Assembly (NCBI RefSeq): GCF_014257025.1
Contig: NZ_JACMSF010000057.1
Span: 1 to 53,174, forward strand
Length of the DNA: 53,174 bases
Reading direction: 5' to 3'
Origin: Streptomyces cupreus
GTDB lineage: Bacteria; Actinomycetota; Actinomycetes; Streptomycetales; Streptomycetaceae
Position 1 is the stretch's first letter; each line of letters begins with the position of its first letter. Of this stretch, positions 19,645 to 28,189 are shown in pieces. Position numbers and translations under genes: made by a program. Below the pieces are notes generated by a model, which made no database searches, had not been told where the DNA came from, and saw only the letters and a list, made by a program, of their open reading frames with translations.

Positions 19645-20516
19645 GAAGGGGACTCCTTGCGGATGCGGGGAAGTGCCTCGTGCAGGGCGGTGCGCCAGTC
19701 GCGCGGCGGCGGCAGTCCGATCGTCCGCCAGCGGCCGTGCGCGAGGGCGCTGTACTCGGGTCGGGGTGCGGGCCGGGGCCAGGGCGTGGTGTCGGTGGGG
19801 CGGACCCGGTCGGGGTCGGCGCCGAGCAGCCGGAACACCTCCCGGGCCAGCTCGTACCAGGTGGCGTCGCCGGAACTGGTGGCGTGGAAGACGCCGTTCA
19901 CGTCCGGGCCGATGCGGGGGCCGAGGTCGGCGATGCGGGCGGCGACGTCGGCGCTCCAGGTGGGCTGCCCGCGCTGGTTGTCGACGACGTCGACGGTGGG
20001 GCGGCTCGCCTCGATGCCGATCATGGTGCGGACGAAGTTCTTGCCGTGCACGCCGTAGAGCCAGGCGGTGCGCACCACCGCGCTCGCGCCCGGGAGTTCA
20101 TCGAGTACGGCCCGCTCGCCCGCGAGTTTGGTGCGGCCGTAGGCGGTGCGCGGGGCGGGCGGGTGGTCCTCGGGGTAGGGGGTGGTGCGGCCCTTGCCGG
20201 AGAAGACGTAGTCGGTGGAGACGTGGATCAGGCGGGCGCCGTGCGCGGCGCAGGCACGGGCGAGCAGGCGGGGGCCGTCGCCGTTGACGCGCAGGGCCGT
20301 GGCCTCGTCCGACTCCGCGTCGTCCACGGCCGCGTAGGCTGCGCAGTTGACGACGATCTCCGGCCGGTGCGCGGTGAACGCCCGCTCGACGGAACCGGGT
20401 TCGGTGATGTCCAGGGCGGAGTGGTCGAGGCCGGTGACATCGGCGCCGCGCCCGCGCAGTTCGCCGACGACGTCATGGCCGAGCATCCCGCCCGCCCCGG
20501 TGACCAGCCACCTCAT
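19641..20516 (-). CDS. rmlD: dTDP-4-dehydrorhamnose reductase
   Basis: 291 residues from the ATG at 20516, overlapping the rmlB stop (ATGA). The N-terminal NAD(P)-binding motif is GAGGMLG (7-13). VSTDYVFSG and the catalytic YGRTK are present in the expected spacing. RmlD makes the final reduction to dTDP-L-rhamnose. Third gene of the four-gene minus-strand operon. Confidence 0.93.
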   Translation of the reverse strand: MRWLVTGAGGMLGHDVVGELRGRGADVTGLDHSALDITEPGSVERAFTAHRPEIVVNCAAYAAVDDAESDEATALRVNGDGPRLLARACAAHGARLIHVSTDYVFSGKGRTTPYPEDHPPAPRTAYGRTKLAGERAVLDELPGASAVVRTAWLYGVHGKNFVRTMIGIEASRPTVDVVDNQRGQPTWSADVAARIADLGPRIGPDVNGVFHATSSGDATWYELAREVFRLLGADPDRVRPTDTTPWPRPAPRPEYSALAHGRWRTIGLPPPRDWRTALHEALPRIRKESPS

Positions 20517-21493
20517 CCGTGCTCCTCGTTCACGCGTCGCTTCAGCGGCTCCCACCACGCACGGTGGTCCCGGTACCAGTCGACGGTCTCGGCGAGACCG
20601 GTGCGGAAGTCGCGCCGAGGTCGGTAGCCGAGTTCGGTGCGGGCCTTGCTCCAGTCGACGGAGTAGCGCAGATCGTGTCCCTTGCGGTCCTCGACCTTCG
20701 TCACCCGGTCCCAGTCCGCCCCGCATGCCTCCAGGAGCAGTCCGGTGAGCTCCCTGTTGCTCAGCTCGGTGCCGCCGCCGATGTTGTAGACCTCGCCGGG
20801 ACGGCCCTTGGTGCGCACGAGTTCGACGCCGGCGCAGTGGTCGTCGACGTGCAGCCAGTCGCGGACGTTGAGGCCCTCGCCGTACAGCGGGACCTGGTGG
20901 CCGTCGAGGAGGTTGGTGACGAAGAGCGGGATGACCTTCTCGGGGAACTGGTGCGGGCCGTAGTTGTTGGAGCAGCGGGTGACCCGCACGTCCAGGCCGT
21001 GGGTGCGGTGGTAGGCCAGGGCGAGCAGGTCGGAGGAGGCCTTGGAGGCGGAGTACGGCGAACTGGGCCGCAGCAGGTACTCCTCCGTGGAGGAGCCGGT
21101 CTCGACGGAGCCGTAGACCTCGTCGGTGGAGATGTGCACGAAGGTCGACACGCCGCCGCGCAGGGCGCCCTCCAGGAGGGTCTGGGTGCCCACGACATTG
21201 GTCAGGACGAAGTCGGAGGCCCCGCTGATCGAACGGTCGACATGGGACTCTGCGGCGAAGTGCACCACCTGGTCGGCCTGGGAGGTGAGTTTGGCGACGA
21301 GTTCGGCGTCGCGGATGTCGCCCTGCACGAATTCGAGGCGGGGATGGTCGAGGGGGAGGTTGTCGAGGCTGCCGGCGTAGGTCAGCTTGTCCAGCACGGT
21401 GATCCCCGGCGCGTCGGGCGCGTCGGAGCCGAGCAGCGTACGGACGTAGGCCGAGCCGATGAACCCGGCGGCGCCGGTGACGAGGAGGTTCAT
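20513..21493 (-). CDS. rmlB: dTDP-glucose 4,6-dehydratase
   Basis: 326 residues from the ATG at 21493. NAD-binding GAAGFIG (7-13), HFAAESHVDRSI, STDEVYG and the catalytic YSASK (extended SDR Tyr-x3-Lys) are present, with the RCSNNYGPHQFPEK block specific to RmlB. It forms dTDP-4-keto-6-deoxyglucose. Start and stop both overlap neighbours by 4 nt. Confidence 0.95.
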   Translation of the reverse strand: MNLLVTGAAGFIGSAYVRTLLGSDAPDAPGITVLDKLTYAGSLDNLPLDHPRLEFVQGDIRDAELVAKLTSQADQVVHFAAESHVDRSISGASDFVLTNVVGTQTLLEGALRGGVSTFVHISTDEVYGSVETGSSTEEYLLRPSSPYSASKASSDLLALAYHRTHGLDVRVTRCSNNYGPHQFPEKVIPLFVTNLLDGHQVPLYGEGLNVRDWLHVDDHCAGVELVRTKGRPGEVYNIGGGTELSNRELTGLLLEACGADWDRVTKVEDRKGHDLRYSVDWSKARTELGYRPRRDFRTGLAETVDWYRDHRAWWEPLKRRVNEEHG

Positions 21494-22557
21494 GTATGGA
21501 TCTGCACCTTGCTGTGGTCGCCGAGGACGAAACGGTGGGCACTGGGGACGTGATGCGCCGGCGTCACCTCGGCGTGTCGGCCGATCAGGGAGGACTCGAT
21601 GCGGCCCACGCCGGCGATCGAGGAGTCCCGCAGCACGATGGAGAACTCCAGCTCGCTGTCGGTGATGTGACAGTTCTCGGCGATGGAGGTGAAGGGGCCG
21701 ATGTAGGAGTTGTCGACGACGGATCCGGCGCCGATGACGGCGGGCCCGACGATACGGGAGTTGACGATCCGGGCGCCCTCCTCGACGACCACGCGGCCGA
21801 CCGTCTCGGACAGTTCGTCGACCTCGCCGTCGATCCGCCGGTCGAGGCCTTCCAGGACCGTCCGGTTGACCTCCAGCATGTCGTCGACGTTCCCGGTGTC
21901 CTTCCAGTAGCCGTGGATGACGGTGCACCGGATGTCGGCGCCGGCGTCGATGAGGTGCTGGATGGCGTGGGTGATCTCCAGCTCGCCTCGCCAGGACGGC
22001 TCGATGGCGCGCACCGCCTCATGAATCGCGGGGGTGAAGAGATAGACGCCGACCAGGGCGAGGTCGCTCTTGGGGTGCTTGGGTTTCTCCTCCAGGCCCA
22101 CGACCTGCCCCGAGCCGTCGAGTTCGGCGACGCCGAAGGCGCGGGGGTCGGGCACATGGGTGAGGAGGATCTGGGCGTCGGGGCGATGGCGGCGGAACTC
22201 CTCGACGAGGGCGCTGATGCCGCCGACGATGAAGTTGTCGCCGAGGTACATCACGAAGTCGTCGTCGCCGAGATAGTCCCGGGCGATCTGCACCGCGTGG
22301 GCCAGGCCCAGTGGGCGTTCCTGGGGGATGTAGGTGATCTGGAGACCGAACTTCGAGCCGTCGCCCACCGCGTCCTGGATCTCCGCGGCGGTGTCGCCGA
22401 CGATGACGCCGACTTCGGTGATGCCGGCTTCGGCGATGGATTCCAGCCCGTAGAACAGCACAGCCTTGTTCGCAACCGGTACCAGCTGTTTGGCCGATGT
22501 GTGTGTGATCGGCCTCAGCCGCGTGCCGGCTCCGCCGGACAGCACGAGAGCCTTCAT
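21490..22557 (-). CDS. rmlA: glucose-1-phosphate thymidylyltransferase, long form
   Basis: 355 residues from the ATG at 22557 (an ATG 12 bp upstream is also possible). The nucleotidyltransferase signature is GGAGTRLRP (8-16), with the catalytic Lys and Asp in EEKPKHPKSD and YWKDTGN. A left-handed beta-helix C-terminus (from about residue 240) makes this the long StrD-like form rather than the 290-residue RmlA. It starts the pathway by making dTDP-glucose. First gene of the rmlA-B-D-methyltransferase operon. Confidence 0.92.
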   Translation of the reverse strand: MKALVLSGGAGTRLRPITHTSAKQLVPVANKAVLFYGLESIAEAGITEVGVIVGDTAAEIQDAVGDGSKFGLQITYIPQERPLGLAHAVQIARDYLGDDDFVMYLGDNFIVGGISALVEEFRRHRPDAQILLTHVPDPRAFGVAELDGSGQVVGLEEKPKHPKSDLALVGVYLFTPAIHEAVRAIEPSWRGELEITHAIQHLIDAGADIRCTVIHGYWKDTGNVDDMLEVNRTVLEGLDRRIDGEVDELSETVGRVVVEEGARIVNSRIVGPAVIGAGSVVDNSYIGPFTSIAENCHITDSELEFSIVLRDSSIAGVGRIESSLIGRHAEVTPAHHVPSAHRFVLGDHSKVQIHT

Positions 22558-22688
22558 CTGGTTCACCATAGCGTCGATCCCGCGTAACCGACTGGTCAGA
22601 TGTTGGGCCATACGGCGCTGATGGCGCCGAACGCCGTGTCCGGATCGCACTCCATGGGGGTGGTCCATGGACGTCGGGTACCCGGGAG

Positions 22689-25142
22689 TCAGCGGTTCAG
22701 CTGGATCTCGCTCCAGACCTGTTTGCCGCCGCTGACCGGGAGGGTGCCCCAGGTCGCCGACACGGCCTCGACCAGGAGGATGCCGCGGCCTCCTGTGGCC
22801 TCCCAGCCGATGCTGGTGGGTTTGACGGGGCTGCGGGGCGAGGTGTCGGCGACGGCGACCCGCAGCCTGCTGTTGATCAGGGTGAGGTCGAGGCGGACCT
22901 GTCCTTCGGTGTGCACGAGGGCGTTGGTGACGAGTTCGGAGACGACGAGGAGGATGGCGTCCGTCTCGGCGACCAGGCCCCAGGAGCGCAGGGTGCGCCG
23001 GGTGAAGCGGCGGGCGTGGCCCACCGCCTCGGGCACCCGCCACACCGTCCAGCTCTCGCGCAGCGGGCGCAGCTCCATGCCGTCGTAGCGCAACAGCAGC
23101 AGGGCGACGTCGTCGCTGCGGCGGGCGTTGCCGAGCAGGGCGTCGGCGACCAGGCCGAGGTGGGCCGGGTCGGAGCGGGCCAGTTCGCGGGCGAAGCGGT
23201 CCATGCCCGCGTCGATGTCGGCCTCGACGGACTCCACCAGGCCGTCGGTGGTCAGCGCGATCAGGGTGCCGGGCTGGAGCCTGAGCGGGCTCATCGGGAA
23301 CTCGGCCTGCGTCATCACGCCGAGCGGCGGGCCGCCCTCGGCCTCGGCGATGTCCGTTGCGCCGTCCGGGTGACGCAGCACCGGCGGGAGGTGTCCGGCG
23401 CGTACGCACCAGGCTGTGCCCTCCTCCAGGTCGACGTCGACATAGGCGCAGGTGGCGAAGAGGTCGGTCTCCAGCTCCCCCAGCAGCCGGTTGGCGTGCG
23501 AGACCACCACGTCGGGCGGGTGCCCCTCGGCGGCGTACGCGCGCAGCGCGGTGCGCATCTGGCCCATCAGGGTGGCGGCGGCCGCGCTGTGGCCCTGGAC
23601 GTCGCCGATGACGAGGGCGACGTGGTTGTCGGGCATCGGGATCACGTCGTACCAGTCGCCGCCGAGCTCCAGCCCTGCCGTGCTGGGCAGATAGCGGGCG
23701 ACGGCCTCCGCGCCGGGCAGTTGGGGCAGTCTGCGGGGCAGCAGTTGGCGCTGGAGCATGCCGACGAGTTCGTGTTCGGCATCGAAGGCGTGGGCGCGCA
23801 TCAGGGCTTGCCCCGCGAGTCCGGCGGAGGCGGTGAGCAGGGCGCGTTCGTCGGGTCCGAAGTGGTGCGGGGCGTCCCAGCCGATCAGGCAGGCGCCGGC
23901 CATCCGGCCGGCGGCGGGCAGCGGCAGGACGGCGAGGCCGCCGGGGCCGACATCGGCGAGGGCGGGTTCCAGCGGGGTGCCCGCGGGCCAGATCTGGGCG
24001 CGGCCCTCGCGCAGCGCCGCGGCGAGGGTGGGCATCGCGCGCACCGGCGCGTCGGGCCACTCGGTGCGCCATTCGGTGCGCCACAGCTCGGGCCAGGACT
24101 CCGGCTCGGGCGGGTCGAGGACGGTGACGACGAGCCGGTCGTTCTCCAGTTCCGCCAGCGCGATCCGGTCGGCGCGCAGGGGGGTGCGCAGGGCGGCGAC
24201 CACGGCCTGGCTGACGTCGCGGACGGTGCCGGCGGTGGCGAGGGAGGCGGCGAGGCGCTGGACGCGGGCCACGTCGGTGAAGTCGGAGCGCAGCTTGGAG
24301 GCGTCGGCGACGGTGCCCGAGAGCCGCGTCGGCTGCCCCTCGCCGCCGGGCAGCAGCCGTCCGCGCAGCCTGAGCCATTTCGGCGGGCCTTTCGGCTGGA
24401 GCACCCGGAACTCCAGCTCGCGGTCGCCGATGGACATGTGGTCGGCCTCGACGACGGACATCAGGGAGGGCAGGTCCTCGGGCACGGTCAGGCCGAGCAG
24501 GGTCTCCACCTTGCCGTCGAACTCGTCGGGGGCGATCTGGAACAGGTCCAGGATGTCGTCGCCGACCTCGACGCGGCCGGTGTCCATGGCGAGGCTGAAG
24601 GCGTTGGACGGCAGTTCACCGACCTCGGTCCGCTGGACGGGGGCGGGGTAGGCGAGGGCATGGGCGATCAGGTCCAGACAGTCGCGGTCCTCGGCGTTGA
24701 ACCCGTCGGGATGCTCGCTCACGGCCACCAGACAGCCGCCGTCGTCCTGCCCGCGCGCGGGCAGGACCGCCAGATGGAAGTCGCCCGCCGACGCCCGCCG
24801 GGACTGGGCGCGCTCGGCGAGTTCCCGCGGCCCGAGATAGGCGGGCCGCCCGGTGTGGTGGGCGTCGGCCACCACGGAGCCGCCGGTGGCGGCGTAGCTG
24901 TCGCGCAGTCCGTACTGGGTGCGCGGGGCGCCGGCCCACTCGACCAGGCACAGCAGCTCGCCGTCGTCGGTCAGCGTGTACACGGCGGCGAGGGCCGCCC
25001 GGGCGAAGACGAGCGCCTGTTCGAGAATGCGGCGCAGCCGGTCGGGCGCGTCGGGGGCGTCGCCGACCGTGGTGAGGGCATCGTCGGCGCGCTGCCTTCT
25101 CGATCTGCGTCCCGCAGCGTCCTCACCGCCCACGTTGGCCAT
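22689..25142 (-). CDS. GAF/PAS sensor with SpoIIE-type PP2C phosphatase and anti-sigma kinase-like ATPase domain
   Basis: 817 residues from the ATG at 25142; the longer TTG-type frame is less likely. Order: GAF-like (about 35-165), PAS-like (175-280), a second GAF (300-470), SpoIIE phosphatase (about 490-690, with GGDWYDVI and VIGDVQGH metal motifs and RSDDVALLLLRY), and an RsbW/SpoIIAB-like HATPase at the C-terminus (VVSELVTNALVH N-box, GGRGILLVEAVS). Such fusions switch anti-sigma-factor/antagonist partners. It is divergent from ramC, with 191 bp between. A link to SapB control is only positional. Confidence 0.88.
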   Translation of the reverse strand: MANVGGEDAAGRRSRRQRADDALTTVGDAPDAPDRLRRILEQALVFARAALAAVYTLTDDGELLCLVEWAGAPRTQYGLRDSYAATGGSVVADAHHTGRPAYLGPRELAERAQSRRASAGDFHLAVLPARGQDDGGCLVAVSEHPDGFNAEDRDCLDLIAHALAYPAPVQRTEVGELPSNAFSLAMDTGRVEVGDDILDLFQIAPDEFDGKVETLLGLTVPEDLPSLMSVVEADHMSIGDRELEFRVLQPKGPPKWLRLRGRLLPGGEGQPTRLSGTVADASKLRSDFTDVARVQRLAASLATAGTVRDVSQAVVAALRTPLRADRIALAELENDRLVVTVLDPPEPESWPELWRTEWRTEWPDAPVRAMPTLAAALREGRAQIWPAGTPLEPALADVGPGGLAVLPLPAAGRMAGACLIGWDAPHHFGPDERALLTASAGLAGQALMRAHAFDAEHELVGMLQRQLLPRRLPQLPGAEAVARYLPSTAGLELGGDWYDVIPMPDNHVALVIGDVQGHSAAAATLMGQMRTALRAYAAEGHPPDVVVSHANRLLGELETDLFATCAYVDVDLEEGTAWCVRAGHLPPVLRHPDGATDIAEAEGGPPLGVMTQAEFPMSPLRLQPGTLIALTTDGLVESVEADIDAGMDRFARELARSDPAHLGLVADALLGNARRSDDVALLLLRYDGMELRPLRESWTVWRVPEAVGHARRFTRRTLRSWGLVAETDAILLVVSELVTNALVHTEGQVRLDLTLINSRLRVAVADTSPRSPVKPTSIGWEATGGRGILLVEAVSATWGTLPVSGGKQVWSEIQLNR

Positions 25143-25265
25143 TACAGCGCTTATGAGACACCGGCGCAGCCCCTGTGACCATGCAACCGCGGACAGGGCC
25201 CGGGGCCTCACGCTCGAAGCCGCCCGAACATGACTTGCCGCATGCGTTCCGCACAGTGAGGTCGT

Positions 25266-25281
25266 GACAGACGTTACTGTC
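25266..25281. promoter_or_regulatory. candidate operator upstream of ramC
   Basis: Inverted repeat GACAG-6-CTGTC in the 191-bp region between the divergent phosphatase gene and ramC, 53 bp before the ramC ATG. RamR is known to activate ramC directly by binding its promoter. Whether this palindrome is its site cannot be told here. Confidence 0.35.
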
Positions 25282-25333
25282 CGCGGCCATCGGCCCGCTG
25301 GGAGGCTCGGTGCCGGTCCACGGAGGGGGACGC

Positions 25334-27928
25334 ATGGACAAGCGGTACGAGGTGTACGCGCTCACCGACGGACACTTCTACGACACGCCGGACCGGCTGT
25401 CCCTGGCAGGCCAGGAGGCGGTACCTCTGTTCGAGGCGGCGCGCCGCCCGGTGCCCGAGGGATGGGACGCGGCCCGGATCGGGGACTGGCTGACACTGAC
25501 CCCGCTCGGCCCGGACGGCGCGCCGGCGCCCGGCCCGGCCCAGGGATGGAAGATCCACGCCTCGGCCACTCGGGCGAACGCGGACCGAATCGCGGAGATC
25601 GTGTGGGACTACTGCGTGCCCAGGCGCATCCCGTTCAAGTTCGTGCCGGGCCCGCATCTGCTGCATCTGCGCAACGCCAAGTACGCGGCCCGCGACAGCA
25701 GCGGCAAGTTCGTCACGCTCTACCCGGCCGACGAGGAGCGGCTGCACCTGGTGCTGCGCGAGCTGGGGGACCTGCTGAAGGGTTTCGAGGGGCCGTACAT
25801 CCTCACCGATCTGCGCTGGCACGACGGTCCGCTCTACGTCCGCTACGGCGCCTTCGCGCGCACCTTCGTCGTTGACGAGCGCGGTTCGCTGGTGCCGGCG
25901 GTGCGCGACGGGGCGGGCCGGCTGGTGCCGGACCGGCGGGCGCCGTCCTTCCAGGTGCCCGAGTGGGTGACGCTGCCCGAGTTCCTCCAGCCGCATCTGG
26001 CGGCCCGGAACACCACGACGGTGGGCGATCTGCCGTACCGCATCGAGAAGGCGCTGCACTTCTCCAACGGCGGCGGGGTGTACGCGGGCACCGACACCCG
26101 GGACGGGCGCAAGGTGGTGCTGAAGGAGGGGCGGCCGCACGCGGGGCTGGCCTCCGACGGGGCCGATGCCGTCGCCCGCCTGGAGCGGGAGAAGTACGCG
26201 CTGGAGCGGACGGCCGGGACCGGTGTGGTGCCCGAGGTGCGGGACTGGTTCACGCTCGGCGACCACCGGTTCCTGGTCATGGACTTCCTGGAGGGGCGCC
26301 CGCTCAACTCGTTCTTCGCCGAGCGGCATCCGCTGCTCACTCCGGACCCCGACCCGCAGGCCGTGGCCGACTACACGGCGTGGGCGGTGCGCATCCACGG
26401 GGCAGTGGAGCGGGCGGTGGCGGCGGTGCACGCGCGCGGGATCGTCTTCAACGACCTCCATGTCTTCAACATCATGGTCGCGCCCGACGCGGAGTCGGTG
26501 TCCCTGCTCGACTTCGAGGCCGCGGCCCCCGTCTCCGAACAGGGCCGCCAAGTGGTCGCCCACCCCGGCTTCTTCGCCCCGCCGGACCGCACCGGCACCG
26601 ATGTCGACCGCTATGCGCTGGCCTGTCTCCGGCTGGCCCTGTTCCTGCCCGTCACCACGCTGTTCGTGGTCGACCGGGGCAAGGCGGCGCACCTGGCGGA
26701 GGTGATCGCCCATCAGTTCCCCGATGTGCCACAGGAGTTTCTGGACGAGGCGGTCGCGGAGATCACTCGCGGCACGCCGGTGCCCGCACCGTCCTTCGTG
26801 GCGCCCGGGGACTGGCCCTTCAGCCGCGATTCCATGGTCAAGGCGATCCTCGCCTCGGCCACCCCGGACCGCGACGACCGGCTCTTCCCCGGCGACATCA
26901 CCCAATTCTCCGACGGCGGCGGCCTCGGCCTCGCGCACGGGGCGGCCGGAGTGCTGTACGCGCTGGACGCGGTCGGCGCCGAGCGGTACGAGGAGGGCGA
27001 GCGCTGGCTGCTGGCGCACACGGCACCGCCGCCGATCGGCACACCGCTCGGCCTCTACGACGGTCTCACGGGCGTCGCCCACGTCCTGGACCGGCTCGGC
27101 CACCGGCAGCGGGCTCTCGACCTGGTCGAGACGATCCTGGCCGAGCGCTGGCAGAAACTGTCCTCCGACCTGCACGGCGGCCTCGCCGGACTCGGCCTGG
27201 CGCTGGGCGACCTGGCCGACCGGACCGGCGAGAAGGAGCTCACCGAGCGGGCCGCCGAGGCCGCGCGGATCCTCGTACGACGACTGGCGGAACCGCCTGC
27301 CGCCACGGCACGGCGGCAGGCAGGACTGCTGCGGGGTGCGAGCGGGCCCGCGCTGTTCCTGCTGCGGCAGTACGAACGCACCGGCGAGCACGAGCTGTTG
27401 GAGGCAGCCGGCACGGGGCTGCGCCGGGACCTGGAGTGCTGCGTGACCCATGAGCGCGGCTCGCTGGAAGTCGACGAGGGCTGGCGGACAATGCCGTACC
27501 TCGGCGAGGGCAGCGTCGGCCTCGGGATGGTCCTGGACGACCGCCTCGCCCACGCCACCGACGACACCGGGCAGTTCGAGCGGGCCCGCGTCGGCGTCCT
27601 GACCGCCGCCACCTCCCGCTTCTACGCGCAGCCCGGCCTCTTCCAGGGCCGTGCCGGGATGATCCTGCACCTGGCCCGCACCACCACACCCGGCGCCGGC
27701 GACGAACGGCTCGCCGAGCAGATCGCCGGGCTCGGCTGGTTCGCGATGTCCTACCAGGGCCAACTGGCCTTCCCTGGGCACCAGATGATGCGTCTTTCGA
27801 TGGACCTGGGCACCGGAACGGCAGGGTGCCTGCTCGCCCTCGGCGCGGCCCTCGGCGACCGGGAGAACGCACACCTGCCGTTCCTGCCACCGCTTCGGCG
27901 GCCCACAGAACGCGGCTCCGCGACCTGA
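25334..27928 (+). CDS. ramC: class III lanthipeptide synthetase RamC (LanKC)
   Basis: 864 residues from the ATG at 25334, with GGAGGGGG seven bases upstream; MDKRYEVYAL is the expected N-terminus. An N-terminal lyase-like domain (1-230) is followed by a Ser/Thr-kinase domain (Lys264 in KVVLKEG; NDLHVFN at 373-379; LDFE at 392-395) and a C-terminal LanC-like cyclase domain lacking the usual zinc ligands, as known for class III. It phosphorylates, eliminates and cyclises Ser/Cys of RamS to make the SapB morphogen for aerial growth. ramS follows 59 bp downstream. Confidence 0.94.
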   Translation: MDKRYEVYALTDGHFYDTPDRLSLAGQEAVPLFEAARRPVPEGWDAARIGDWLTLTPLGPDGAPAPGPAQGWKIHASATRANADRIAEIVWDYCVPRRIPFKFVPGPHLLHLRNAKYAARDSSGKFVTLYPADEERLHLVLRELGDLLKGFEGPYILTDLRWHDGPLYVRYGAFARTFVVDERGSLVPAVRDGAGRLVPDRRAPSFQVPEWVTLPEFLQPHLAARNTTTVGDLPYRIEKALHFSNGGGVYAGTDTRDGRKVVLKEGRPHAGLASDGADAVARLEREKYALERTAGTGVVPEVRDWFTLGDHRFLVMDFLEGRPLNSFFAERHPLLTPDPDPQAVADYTAWAVRIHGAVERAVAAVHARGIVFNDLHVFNIMVAPDAESVSLLDFEAAAPVSEQGRQVVAHPGFFAPPDRTGTDVDRYALACLRLALFLPVTTLFVVDRGKAAHLAEVIAHQFPDVPQEFLDEAVAEITRGTPVPAPSFVAPGDWPFSRDSMVKAILASATPDRDDRLFPGDITQFSDGGGLGLAHGAAGVLYALDAVGAERYEEGERWLLAHTAPPPIGTPLGLYDGLTGVAHVLDRLGHRQRALDLVETILAERWQKLSSDLHGGLAGLGLALGDLADRTGEKELTERAAEAARILVRRLAEPPAATARRQAGLLRGASGPALFLLRQYERTGEHELLEAAGTGLRRDLECCVTHERGSLEVDEGWRTMPYLGEGSVGLGMVLDDRLAHATDDTGQFERARVGVLTAATSRFYAQPGLFQGRAGMILHLARTTTPGAGDERLAEQIAGLGWFAMSYQGQLAFPGHQMMRLSMDLGTGTAGCLLALGAALGDRENAHLPFLPPLRRPTERGSAT

Positions 27929-27987
27929 CGGAGCCGTGACCCAACCCCGTCCCGACGGGTGGACGACACCGAAGGAAGGAACACGAG

Positions 27988-28098
27988 ATGGCACTTCTCG
28001 ACCTGCAGACGATGGAGTCCGACGAGTACACCGGCGGCAACAGCACCCTCAGCCTGCTGTCCTGCGTCAGCGCGGCGAGCATCACGCTCTGTCTCTGA
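27988..28098 (+). CDS. ramS: SapB-type lanthipeptide precursor RamS
   Basis: 36 residues with GAAGGAAGGA eight bases before the ATG. The leader carries LLDLQ (3-7), the recognition motif of class III leaders. The core has two Ser-x2-Ser-x3-Cys motifs: Ser19/Ser22/Cys26 and Ser28/Ser31/Cys35, each able to form one labionin or lanthionine ring. It is shorter than the 42-residue RamS known from S. coelicolor, mainly in the leader, and the linker between rings is a single residue (Val27). The compact spacing predicts a smaller SapB-like peptide. A strong hairpin follows. Confidence 0.93.
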   Translation: MALLDLQTMESDEYTGGNSTLSLLSCVSAASITLCL

Positions 28099-28118
28099 CG
28101 AGCACCGTGCATCCTCAG

Positions 28119-28159
28119 CCCCGGGCGGTCCGCTCCCATCAGGGAGGGGCCGCCCGGGG
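28119..28159 (+). terminator. intercistronic hairpin (attenuator) between ramS and ramA
   Basis: Perfect 10-bp outer stem CCCCGGGCGG (28119-28128) / complement (28150-28159), with an inner CTCCC-ATCA-GGGAG stem. It begins 21 bp after the ramS stop and ends 31 bp before ramA. It probably terminates or protects most ramC-ramS transcripts, giving more precursor than exporter. Confidence 0.75.
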
Positions 28160-28189
28160 TCCTGCCCACCGCCCCGGATGTGATGCCGC

